Assembly (NCBI GenBank): GCA_034189695.1
Contig: JAXHUA010000079.1
Location: 1-6,749, forward strand
From: JAXHUA01 sp034189695
GTDB taxonomy: Bacteria; Chloroflexota; Dehalococcoidia; E44-bin15
Reading direction: 5' to 3'
Length of the DNA: 6,749 nt
Below the pieces are notes generated by a model. It was not told where the DNA came from, made no database searches, and saw only the letters and a program-made list of their open reading frames with translations. The first letter of the stretch is position 1, and each line of letters begins with the position of its first letter. Made by a program: the position numbers and the translations under genes. Shown one piece after another: positions 1 through 5,418 of the stretch.

Positions 1-57
1 CCTCTCCTTCATCACCTCGGTATACTCTGTCACGCTGCCTCTACTCATGCCTCTCAT
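1..57 (-). CDS. IS transposase, N-terminal fragment (runs off left edge)
   Basis: On the minus strand an open frame runs from an ATG at 57 (or a second in-frame ATG at 48) to the left edge. From the inner ATG it reads MSRGSVTEYTEVMKER. I recall this kind of opening (GSV-x-EY-x-E-x-x-x-R) from a family of DDE/integrase-core IS transposases common in environmental genomes, where it precedes a DNA-binding helix-turn-helix. That assignment is from memory and no catalytic residue is visible. The start sits 2 bp inside the inner terminal repeat (60-81), as expected for a compact IS. An AAGGG stretch in the repeat could serve as ribosome binding site for the outer ATG; the inner ATG has GAGAGG only 1 nt away, which is too close. 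Only 16-19 codons are present, so completeness of the gene cannot be judged. Confidence 0.6.
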   Translation of the reverse strand, partial: MRGMSRGSVTEYTEVMKER

Positions 58-59
58 TG

Positions 60-81
60 GGTAACACCCTTTTTGAGGCAA
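60..81 (+). repeat. Terminal repeat copy L2
   Basis: GGTAAC (60-65), an 8-bp spacer, then TGAGGCAA (74-81). This is the inner of the two left copies. It also lies within a nested inverted repeat (TGCCTC at 48-53 with GAGGCA at 75-80; GGGT at 59-62 with ACCC at 66-69), which may form a small structure over the transposase start. Confidence 0.7.
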
Positions 82-94
82 CGATACCCCACTC

Positions 95-116
95 GGTAAC
101 ATTTATTATGAGGCAA
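95..116 (+). repeat. Terminal repeat copy L1
   Basis: GGTAAC (95-100), an 8-bp spacer, then TGAGGCAA (109-116). This is the outermost recognised copy at the left edge, 35 bp from L2. Over 23 bp it matches the minus strand of the right-edge copy at 6674-6695 at about 19 positions. Confidence 0.7.
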
Positions 117-246
117 TTCGGCACGTTGATTCGGGGCACGACGGAGAATACAATGTGACAGGTCGTGCAGCGGTACCCTGGCGAGGGTGTCGCCGAAGGC
201 ATTGCGCCAGCACGTGATGATGCAGAAGTACCAGGTCAGGAGGTAC
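116..246. other. Region of unclear origin between IS end and first GNAT homology
   Basis: It contains the putative promoter and otherwise no recognisable gene. The GNAT frame is open from 130, but its translation resembles the N-termini of the two downstream paralogues nowhere before about 277. A minus-strand frame is also open across it and reads, in part, FVNRPWSMYLLTWYFCIITC, a hydrophobic aromatic-rich string. I do not recognise this string. It could be a chance frame or the debris of another gene. Confidence 0.4.
126..154 (+). promoter_or_regulatory. Putative sigma70 promoter for the GNAT operon
   Basis: A -35 box TTGATT (126-131, 4/6 to consensus) and a -10 box TACAAT (149-154, 5/6) are separated by exactly 17 bp, placing transcription start near 161. 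It lies about 10 bp outside the assigned IS tip and points into the GNAT genes. Direct repeats TTCGGCACG (117-125) and TTCGGGGCACG (130-140) overlap the -35 region. Found by eye. It could be a host promoter, or a hybrid made by the IS insertion if the IS extends further than position 115. Confidence 0.45.
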
Positions 247-798
247 ATGCTCCACGGTCTGTTGACAAACGCAAGATTGGAGTCCCATTCCTCTGTTCCC
301 AACGCGCGGCAAAGGCTGGACAGGGGCGCGATGGCTTTCTGTGTCTTCGCTGGCCGGGAGCTGGGAAGCATAGGCTGGGTCGCTTTCAGCAAGGAGGCCC
401 AGGCCAGCCTGGACGAGCCCCCGTTGCCGGTGGACTACGAGAGCGGTGAAGCGTACCGCGGGGGTGTCTGGACCAGCCCCAGGTACCGTGGTCTGGGACT
501 GCATACCTACGGCAACTTCAAGAGGTGCCAGTTCCTGGTCGAAAGGGGCGCCCCCAGGTGGTGGGGTCTGATAGAAAGGGGCAACACGGTATCGTTGCGG
601 ACGAATCTCAAGTTCGCCCCGGTGATTGAAAGTGAGGGTCGCTACCTGAGAGTCCTGTGGTGGAAATCGTGGAAGGGGCGCCCGCTATCGCCGGAGATGG
701 AGAGAGAGCTCAACGCGGTACGCCGGGCGGGCGGTCGGCGTCGGCAGGCTGAGGGACGTGGCGCGATGGCTGGAACATCTCGGCTGTCGACCGGCTGA
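247..798 (+). CDS. GNAT-like acyltransferase paralogue 1, N-terminally truncated
   Basis: This is the first of three tandem paralogues. Similarity to the other two begins at the LESHSS string (about nt 277) and continues through NARQRLDRG, the ELGSIGW strand, the motif-A-like R81-G-L-G-L-H86, the RGNTVSL segment and a GRYLRVLWW-x-SWK C-terminus. The N-terminal ~80 residues present in both downstream copies are missing. Here ATG 247 is taken as start because AGGAGG lies at 238-243, although its 3-nt spacing is short; GTG 187 and ATG 217 are in-frame alternatives giving up to 203 aa. The C-terminus carries an extra Arg/Gly-rich tail of about 40 residues. GNAT enzymes transfer an acyl group from acyl-CoA to an amine; substrate unknown. 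The truncation and the nearby IS end suggest damage by insertion or rearrangement, so this may be a pseudogene. The frame itself is intact. Confidence 0.6.
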   Translation: MLHGLLTNARLESHSSVPNARQRLDRGAMAFCVFAGRELGSIGWVAFSKEAQASLDEPPLPVDYESGEAYRGGVWTSPRYRGLGLHTYGNFKRCQFLVERGAPRWWGLIERGNTVSLRTNLKFAPVIESEGRYLRVLWWKSWKGRPLSPEMERELNAVRRAGGRRRQAEGRGAMAGTSRLSTG

Positions 799-835
799 CC
801 GCACTTGAGACGGGACTTGCAGGCGTGCCGCGCCC

Positions 836-845
836 AGGGGAGGTG
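836..845 (+). promoter_or_regulatory. Ribosome binding site deciding a TTG start
   Basis: GGGGAGG ends at 843, 6 nt before the TTG at 850. Starting there aligns the protein residue for residue with the N-terminus of the third paralogue (MTVLLRRTKRILETEGL against MSSLFDRARRVLRTEGL). This rejects the upstream in-frame TTG at 805. Confidence 0.7.
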
Positions 846-849
846 CACG

Positions 850-1560
850 TTGACAGTTCTGCTCAGGCGAACGAAGCGCATCCTTGAGACCGAGGGGCTG
901 CTGGCCCTGATGAGACGAGGACTCGCGTCAGTGACGTGCCGGTTCTTCGTCTACCGTGTCTACTACCTGTCGGAGTTTGAGTTGGAGAACGCACGCCGGT
1001 GGAGGGAGGAGGACTTCCTGCCTCAACTGGAGGGGTTGGTGTTTCGAATCGTGACGACGAATCTGGAGGCTGATGAACTCGAGAGGGAAGGGCTTGAGTT
1101 CCGCTCGTATCCATACGATATCGATGCGAGGAAGGCGCTCGACAAGGGAGCGATGGCCCTGTGCATTTTCGTCGGGTCCGAGCTGGGCACCATTGGCTGG
1201 GTTGCGCTCACGCCGCAGGCGATGGAGGGTCTCAAGGAGCCTCCGCTGAAGGTGGACTTCTCGCGGGATGCGCTCGCAGCCCCCGTCTGGACCAACCCGA
1301 AGTACCGGCGCATGGGCCTCCGGAGGTACCGCACGTTCAAGCTGCGCAAGTTCTTGCTGGAGCGCGGGGTCGCCGTGACGCGAGGTCCGATCGCCAAAGG
1401 GAATCTGGTTTCGGTGAGAGCGCTGTCGAAGATAGACAGCAGGATATACGGCGAGGGGCGGTATCTCAAGCTGCTGTGGTGGACGTCGTGGAAAGAGAAG
1501 CCCCTGGACTCGGGCTATATGTCGGCCAGCGCCCTCTGGGGCTCGGGCGGCCGGCAATGA
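850..1560 (+). CDS. GNAT-like acyltransferase paralogue 2
   Basis: A 236-aa protein. The N-terminal part (about 1-85) is a basic amphipathic segment (LLRRTKRILETEGLLALMRR), then an aromatic YRVYYLSEFEL segment and FRIVTTNLEADELEREGLEF, all shared with paralogue 3. The GNAT-like part follows: strand ELGTIGWVAL (111-120), the acetyl-CoA loop equivalent R153-R-M-G-L-R158 with a following helix, and IAKGNLVSVRALSKI (181-195), which resembles the Asn-containing segment before the last GNAT helix. Canonical motif A is Q/R-x-x-G-x-G/A; here the last position is Arg. The C-terminus GRYLKLLWWTSWKEKPL is conserved in the array. About half of the residues match paralogue 3 by eye, so these are old duplicates. 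The basic N-terminus could associate with membrane, but no clear transmembrane helix is present. Acceptor substrate unknown. Confidence 0.75.
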   Translation: MTVLLRRTKRILETEGLLALMRRGLASVTCRFFVYRVYYLSEFELENARRWREEDFLPQLEGLVFRIVTTNLEADELEREGLEFRSYPYDIDARKALDKGAMALCIFVGSELGTIGWVALTPQAMEGLKEPPLKVDFSRDALAAPVWTNPKYRRMGLRRYRTFKLRKFLLERGVAVTRGPIAKGNLVSVRALSKIDSRIYGEGRYLKLLWWTSWKEKPLDSGYMSASALWGSGGRQ

Positions 1561-1644
1561 GACCAGGTCGCCCCGGTCGTTGCGGAGGGATCGCCCCGCA
1601 GAGGGTGAGGCTGGCTTCGAGAAGCGCCTGTCGGAAGGTGACTC

Positions 1645-2319
1645 ATGAGTTCGCTCTTTGACAGGGCCAGGCGCGTTCTCCGCACCGAGGGGCTGACGGC
1701 TCTGCTGCGACGTACAGTCCTCTTGGCCACGGGACACGTGTTCCAATACAGGACTGTCTACGTGTTTGAGTACGACATAGAGGAGGCCTCAGAGCTAGAC
1801 GAGACCGATTTCCTGCCGAGGACGGATGGTTTTGACTTCAGAATAGTCGAAAGCAATCTGGGAGCAGACGAGCTTGAGAAGCAGGGGCTGGAGTTCCGAT
1901 CGTGCGCCCTGAATGCCAGGGAGCGGCTGGACCGGGGGGCAGTGGCCTTCTGCATCTTCGTCGGTGGGGAACTGGCCAGCATCGGGTGGGCGGCGATGAG
2001 CCAGGATGCCAAGGATACACTGCCGGAGTTGCCCTACACGATTGACTTCGCCGCTGGAGAGGCGTGCGGCGCTGACATCTGGACCGATCCGAAGTTCAGG
2101 CGAATGGGGCTGCGCGCGTACAACAGGTTCAGGAGGCTCGAATATCTGAGAGCCCACGGGATAAGGACACTCCGGAGCGCGATTGGCAAGGGCAACGTGG
2201 CGGCCCAGAGGGGACATTCAAAAGCTGCCCCACGCATGCGCGCCGAAGGGCGGTTTCTGAAGGTGTTGTTGTGGAAGTGGTGGAAGGAAACACCTGTCAA
2301 GGAGGTAGAGAAGGCATGA
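1645..2319 (+). CDS. GNAT-like acyltransferase paralogue 3
   Basis: A 224-aa protein starting at ATG 1645, with GGAAGGTGA just upstream. It has the same architecture as paralogue 2: basic helix (FDRARRVLRTEGLTALLRR), aromatic stretch YRTVYVFEYDI (35-45), FRIVESNLGADELEKQGLEF, a strand ELASIGW (109-115), motif-A-like R152-R-M-G-L-R157 and IGKGNVAAQRGHSKA (180-194). The C-terminus is EGRFLKVLLWKWWKE. The Arg in place of Gly/Ala at the end of motif A is shared with paralogue 2 and is therefore a family trait. Its stop overlaps the start of the next gene (ATGA at 2316-2319), so the two are probably translationally coupled. The 84-bp gap before it shows no convincing promoter or terminator. Family membership is recognised from motifs only; the substrate cannot be stated. 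Confidence 0.75.
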   Translation: MSSLFDRARRVLRTEGLTALLRRTVLLATGHVFQYRTVYVFEYDIEEASELDETDFLPRTDGFDFRIVESNLGADELEKQGLEFRSCALNARERLDRGAVAFCIFVGGELASIGWAAMSQDAKDTLPELPYTIDFAAGEACGADIWTDPKFRRMGLRAYNRFRRLEYLRAHGIRTLRSAIGKGNVAAQRGHSKAAPRMRAEGRFLKVLLWKWWKETPVKEVEKA

Positions 2320-2603
2320 TAGTCGTTGCGGCACACATGAAAGCCATTGAAGGAAGGGCTGACGAACTGGTGGAGGAGTTCAGGAAGCTCGTGCCGAAGG
2401 TGCTGAATGACGATGGGACGGTGGCGTACGTGGTGCATCGAAGCGTGAACGACCCCTGCAAGATCTTCGTGTATGAGAAATACGAGAGCAGCGAAGCGCT
2501 CAAGGCGCACTCGGCTACGCCCCACTTCAAGGAGTTCTCCGGGGCGATAGCGTCGCTGCTCGACGGGCGGCCAGAGGTGGCGTTGTATTCCGAGATCGAC
2601 TGA
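2316..2603 (+). CDS. ABM-domain protein, putative quinol monooxygenase (YgiN-like)
   Basis: A 95-aa protein, the usual length for single-domain members of the antibiotic biosynthesis monooxygenase (ABM, PF03992) family. Visible family features are the opening strand MIVVAAHMKA, the helix ELVEEFRKLVPKVL, the central strand KIFVYEKYES (49-58), and the AHSATPHFKEF segment (64-74) with H65 and H70. Such proteins form dimeric ferredoxin-like barrels. Known members oxidise quinols or aromatic polyketides without a cofactor, or degrade haem, but many are uncharacterised. Start ATG 2316 is set by AAGGAGGT at 2299-2306 and overlaps the stop of the preceding GNAT gene. The upstream in-frame codon at 2271 lies inside that gene and is unlikely. 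An aromatic or quinone substrate is a family-level inference. Confidence 0.85.
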   Translation: MIVVAAHMKAIEGRADELVEEFRKLVPKVLNDDGTVAYVVHRSVNDPCKIFVYEKYESSEALKAHSATPHFKEFSGAIASLLDGRPEVALYSEID

Positions 2604-2666
2604 GACATCATGGGCGGAACGCCTGCCAGGGCGATTGCCAGGCACTCAATCTTGCAGGAGGGAACG

Positions 2667-2924
2667 ATGGCCAGAGTGGTTGCCAGGGTGATTCAACAGA
2701 AGGGGACGTGCGAGGCCGGGCACAAGGTCGGCGATGAATTCGTGATAGGCCAGAAGACGCCCGCCGGGATGTGTTCGTGGGCGTTCTTTGCCCTGTTCCC
2801 GTTTGCTGAGGTGCTGGAGTTCGGCGGTTCTTTTCCCTGGGAGGAGGACCCGGACAAGGCTGTGGCGCAGTGTCCGGACGCAGCGAACCCGGTGGTGTTT
2901 GAGGTGAGGCGGGAGGAAGACTGA
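2667..2924 (+). CDS. TIGR04076 family protein
   Basis: An 85-aa protein matching the TIGR04076 pattern as I know it: a GTCEAGHKVGDEF opening (C15, H19), MCSWAFFALFPF (C36), FGGSFPWEEDPD and a CPDAANPVVFEV ending (C69). The conserved Cys and His residues suggest metal or cluster binding or redox chemistry, but the family function is unknown. ATG 2667 is chosen because AGGAGGG at 2656-2662 precedes it and the family motif starts soon after. The in-frame ATG at 2610 would add 19 residues without a good ribosome site. It follows the ABM gene after 63 bp, and its stop overlaps the start of the DUF2284 gene by one base (TGATG at 2922-2926). Confidence 0.85.
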   Translation: MARVVARVIQQKGTCEAGHKVGDEFVIGQKTPAGMCSWAFFALFPFAEVLEFGGSFPWEEDPDKAVAQCPDAANPVVFEVRREED

Positions 2925-3487
2925 TGGACGCGGGTATGGCTGGAGACGGCCTCATGCAGCACACCCTGCGGTTCGCCGCGGAACTGGGCGTGGAAGCGTG
3001 CCTGGGGTTCGATCCGGCGCTTCTCGTGCCTGAGGAGCGGATAAGGACTCTCTGCTTCGAGAACAAGTGCGGGAACTACCGGGCGCACTACATGTGTCCC
3101 CCGTACGTCGGTGAAATCGAGGAGCTTGAGGCTCGCCTCGCCAGGTATCGTCGAGGCGTGCTGCTCCAGTACTCCAGGCGGCTCGATGTGAGGAATGACA
3201 GCGAAGGGCTGAAGCGGACCAAGAACGATTTCCACGATCGGATTCTTGAGCTTGAGACCTTCATCAAGGACAGGGGCGTGGACGGTGTGTGGGGAATGAT
3301 GGGGGGAAGCTGTGCGCTGTGCGAGCCGTGCAAGGCGAAGCTGGGAGAGCCATGTGCCTATCCTGAGAAGGCGAGGATGTCGCTCGAATCGATAGCCGTG
3401 AACGTGCTAGCGCTGCTGGACCGGTTCGGGCTCGATAACCGCTTTCACCCCGACAGGATTACCTGGACCGGGTGCGTTCTCTTCTGA
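2924..3487 (+). CDS. DUF2284 predicted metal-binding protein
   Basis: A 187-aa protein with the Cys pattern of DUF2284 (PF10050): C44-x4-C49-GNYRAHYM-C58-PP, then GGSC130-x2-C133-x2-C136-x7-C144 followed by YPEKARMSLES, and a near-terminal C184. The clustered cysteines are suited to iron-sulfur or other metal binding in the cytoplasm; no biochemical role is established to my knowledge. A Lys/Arg/Glu-rich helical segment (about 90-118) joins the two Cys clusters. Start ATG 2924 overlaps the stop of the TIGR04076 gene and has GGGAGGAAG upstream, so the two small Cys-containing proteins are likely made together and may cooperate. ATG 2936 is a possible alternative. Length is within the expected family range. 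Confidence 0.9.
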   Translation: MDAGMAGDGLMQHTLRFAAELGVEACLGFDPALLVPEERIRTLCFENKCGNYRAHYMCPPYVGEIEELEARLARYRRGVLLQYSRRLDVRNDSEGLKRTKNDFHDRILELETFIKDRGVDGVWGMMGGSCALCEPCKAKLGEPCAYPEKARMSLESIAVNVLALLDRFGLDNRFHPDRITWTGCVLF

Positions 3488-3558
3488 GAGAGGCGCACCA
3501 TGAGCAAGGTGATGGGGTGGGTGGGAGGCCGCGTGGTCTTTCGGTTGGGGCAACTCAG

Positions 3559-4323
3559 CTATACTGCCAGCCTGCGCCTCATGGTGACCAGAGCAAGTGA
3601 GAAGAAGACGGCGGCGACGGCGATCATGATGGCGAGCGCCCACAGGAGGCTGAGGTGCAGCTCTCCACTCACCAACGCCCGTGTGACGTGGACCACCGGT
3701 GTCAGCGGTATTATCCAGCTCAGCGTCTGGACGATCTGTGGGAAGGACGAGAGGGGAAAGAACACCCCGCTGAAGAAGAACATCGGCGTAATGAAGAGCG
3801 TGAAGTAGTAGTTGAAGGTGTAGATGGCTGGCGCCAGAGAGGTGAACAGGAGGGCGATCGAAGCGAACATGACGCCCTCGAGGAAGCACACCAAAGGTAT
3901 GAGCAGCGCCCATGGGGAGTGCACCAGTTGAAAAGCGGCGGCGATGGCCAGGATCACCGTGCCTGTCATGAGTGAGCGGGTGGCGCCCCAGAAGATCTCG
4001 CCGGCGATGACGTCTTCGACGCTCAGTGGCGTGGCGATGATGGCGTCGAACGTCCTCTGGTACTCCATCCGAACGAAGGTGCCGTAGGTGCACTCGAAGC
4101 TGGCGCTGAACATGGCATAGCTGGCGATGATGCCCGGCGCGATGAACTCGATGTAGCTCTGGCCGTCAACGAGGCCGACGTATGCCCCCAGGCCCAAGCC
4201 CATGGCGACCAGGATGAGTATGGGCTCGGCGATGAAGCCGGGCGCCTCCGAATGCCACAGCCGCAAGAAGACATCCCTGTTGCGTTGCCACATTCGGACG
4301 AACCGCCAGGAGAAGGGCTTCAT
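3559..4323 (-). CDS. ABC-2 type (NodJ/DrrB-like) export permease
   Basis: A 254-aa membrane protein with about six hydrophobic segments (roughly 30-50, 60-78, 112-132, 138-162, 168-190, 226-246), as in ABC-2 permeases. The late segment FFFSGVFFPLSSFPQIVQ (182-199), followed by IIPLTPVVHVTRALVSG, is the hallmark region of the NodJ/DrrB group. The cytoplasmic loop EYQRTFDAIIATPLSVEDVI (87-106) is the expected coupling segment for the ATPase. Its ATG (4323) overlaps the ATPase stop by ATGA, so the pair is co-translated and assembles as an exporter in the inner membrane. Characterised relatives export lipo-oligosaccharides or hydrophobic antibiotics; the substrate here is not indicated by the neighbourhood. 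It converges with the DUF2284 gene across 71 bp, in which I see no clear terminator. Confidence 0.92.
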   Translation of the reverse strand: MKPFSWRFVRMWQRNRDVFLRLWHSEAPGFIAEPILILVAMGLGLGAYVGLVDGQSYIEFIAPGIIASYAMFSASFECTYGTFVRMEYQRTFDAIIATPLSVEDVIAGEIFWGATRSLMTGTVILAIAAAFQLVHSPWALLIPLVCFLEGVMFASIALLFTSLAPAIYTFNYYFTLFITPMFFFSGVFFPLSSFPQIVQTLSWIIPLTPVVHVTRALVSGELHLSLLWALAIMIAVAAVFFSLALVTMRRRLAV

Positions 4324-5231
4324 TCGACCAGCGACCTCCCGGTGAGCCGGAAGAAGACGTCCTCCAGTGTGGCGGGCCTCCGTCTCATATTGTCCGGTGA
4401 GGAAACCACCTCACGCAGCGATTCGTCGCTATCGGCATGGAACACGTGTATCTGGGTGCCGCTATCTTCGAAGTCCAGTCCGCGCCGTTCCAGCTCCTGT
4501 ACGATCGCTTCATGCGCATCCGGGCGCACGTCGATCTCCCACACGGCGTCGCCCGCGTACTCGGATATCAGCCGGCGTGGGGCACCGAGACTGAGTATCC
4601 TGCCTTCATTCATAACCGCCACCCGGTCGCAGAGCACGGTCGCCTCTTCCATGTTGTGGGTGCAGAGTATCCGTGTTACGCCCTCGCTGTTGAGTTGGGC
4701 GAGCTTGTGCCACACCAGATACCTGGCCTGAGGGTCCAGTCCGATGGTGGGCTCGTCGAGGATGAGGATTCGGGGCTGGTTTATCAGCCCTCGGCCGACG
4801 AGCAGGCGGCGCTTCATGCCGCCGGAGAGCTCCCGGATGCGGGCATTGAGCCTGTCCTCCAGCTTGAACAGCTCGAGGAGTTCCAGGCTGCGGCGGCGGG
4901 CCTCTCTCTTGGGTATGTCGAAGTACCTGGCGAACGTCAGCAGGTTCTGCAACACTGTCAGGTCAGGGTCGAGATTGTCCATCTGGGGCACCACCCCCAT
5001 TATGGCCTTCGCCTCCCGGGCGCACTTGTCGAGGTTCTTGCCCTGGACCCATATCTCACCAGCGGTGACCGGAGAGACCGCGGTTATCATTCTTATGAGG
5101 GAGGTCTTGCCCGCGCCGTTCGGCCCAAGCAGGCCGAAGCACTCGCCCTCCTCAATCTCCAGGTCGACGCGGTCAACCGCCAGCACGTCCTTGAACCGTT
5201 TGGTCAAGCCTCTGGTCTCGATGATGCCCAT
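4320..5231 (-). CDS. ABC transporter ATP-binding protein (NodI/DrrA-like)
   Basis: A 303-aa ATPase with every ABC motif intact: Walker A GPNGAGKT (36-43), Q-loop Gln at VPQ (83), signature LSGGM (135-139), Walker B ILILDEP (155-161) and H-loop His192 in CTHNMEEA. The ~80-residue C-terminal extension ending ATLEDVFFRLTGRSLVE is typical of the DrrA/NodI subfamily, where it supports coupling to the permease. It hydrolyses ATP in the cytoplasm to drive export through the partner encoded immediately downstream. Start ATG 5231 gives the usual MGIIETRGLTKRF opening; its ribosome site (GAGGC, about 12 nt upstream) is weak. The gene is read from the promoter at 5268-5296. Confidence 0.95.
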   Translation of the reverse strand: MGIIETRGLTKRFKDVLAVDRVDLEIEEGECFGLLGPNGAGKTSLIRMITAVSPVTAGEIWVQGKNLDKCAREAKAIMGVVPQMDNLDPDLTVLQNLLTFARYFDIPKREARRRSLELLELFKLEDRLNARIRELSGGMKRRLLVGRGLINQPRILILDEPTIGLDPQARYLVWHKLAQLNSEGVTRILCTHNMEEATVLCDRVAVMNEGRILSLGAPRRLISEYAGDAVWEIDVRPDAHEAIVQELERRGLDFEDSGTQIHVFHADSDESLREVVSSPDNMRRRPATLEDVFFRLTGRSLVE

Positions 5232-5267
5232 GATACGAAAGCCTCAAACGAAAGTGGCGAGAAACAA

Positions 5268-5296
5268 ATCATATCAGCCACGTCGGGGGCTGACAA
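5268..5296 (-). promoter_or_regulatory. Sigma70 promoter of the ABC exporter operon
   Basis: On the minus strand, TTGTCA (5296-5291, 5/6 to consensus) and TATGAT (5273-5268, 5/6) are separated by 17 bp. The -10 box carries a TG extension one base upstream. Transcription should begin near 5261, giving a leader of about 30 nt before the ATG at 5231. Found by eye, but box quality and spacing are both good. Confidence 0.6.
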
Positions 5297-5352
5297 CATG
5301 CCCGGTGCCGGGCGGGTGGCTGCTCGGTCAGGGTTGGGGTCGTGCTCAGGCG

Positions 5353-5381
5353 TTGCCGCGAGCGGGCCCGTGGGGTACTAT
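5353..5381 (+). promoter_or_regulatory. Putative promoter of the membrane-anchored gene
   Basis: TTGCCG (5353-5358, 4/6) and TACTAT (5376-5381, 4/6) with 17-bp spacing would start transcription near 5388, divergently from the exporter promoter about 60 bp away. If it is real, the ATG at 5380 lies inside the -10 box and cannot be the start, which favours TTG 5419. Confidence 0.35.
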
Positions 5382-5418
5382 GATGCACAGCCTTTCATCT
5401 GTTGACAGGGAGGAAGCG

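Larger units (their letters stand above)
1..115 (-). mobile_element. IS end, transposase 5' side
   Basis: This end combines the start of a minus-strand transposase with two tandem copies of a terminal repeat, GGTAAC-N8-TGAGGCAA, at 60-81 and 95-116 (period 35 bp). The same two-copy structure recurs inverted at the right edge. Subterminal repeated binding sites of this kind are known for several IS families. Placing the tip at 115 assumes that the element begins TGCCTC and is uncertain by about 25 bp. The sequence just outside (CACGTTGATTCGG, 122-134) also loosely resembles the sequence outside the right repeat (CACGTTCGG on the minus strand, 6637-6629), so the true end could lie nearer 134-140. 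Confidence 0.6.

Noticed and set aside
59..74. GGGT-AAC-ACCC followed by five T as an intrinsic terminator
   Set aside because: The stem is only 4 bp and the sequence is explained by the IS terminal repeat.
262..290. Perfect TTGACA box inside GNAT paralogue 1
   Set aside because: No acceptable -10 box occurs 16-18 bp downstream (CCATTC at the 17-bp position).
805..849. Upstream TTG start for GNAT paralogue 2
   Set aside because: The start at 850 has a strong ribosome site and aligns exactly with the N-terminus of paralogue 3.
2622..2693. Short direct repeat TGCCAGGG(C/T)GATT around the TIGR04076 start
   Set aside because: Only two 13-bp imperfect copies, one of them inside coding sequence, with no third copy and no recognisable function; probably chance or a minor local duplication.
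3500..3808. Plus-strand open frame beginning just after the DUF2284 gene
   Set aside because: It lies almost wholly opposite the ABC permease gene, which has clear family motifs. Its translation shows no domain and it has no good ribosome site.
4744..5418. Long plus-strand extension upstream of the membrane-anchored protein
   Set aside because: It is antisense to the complete ABC ATPase gene, and its translation is Arg/Ser-rich as expected from reverse-strand reading. The true start is at 5419 by ribosome site and membrane-anchor position.
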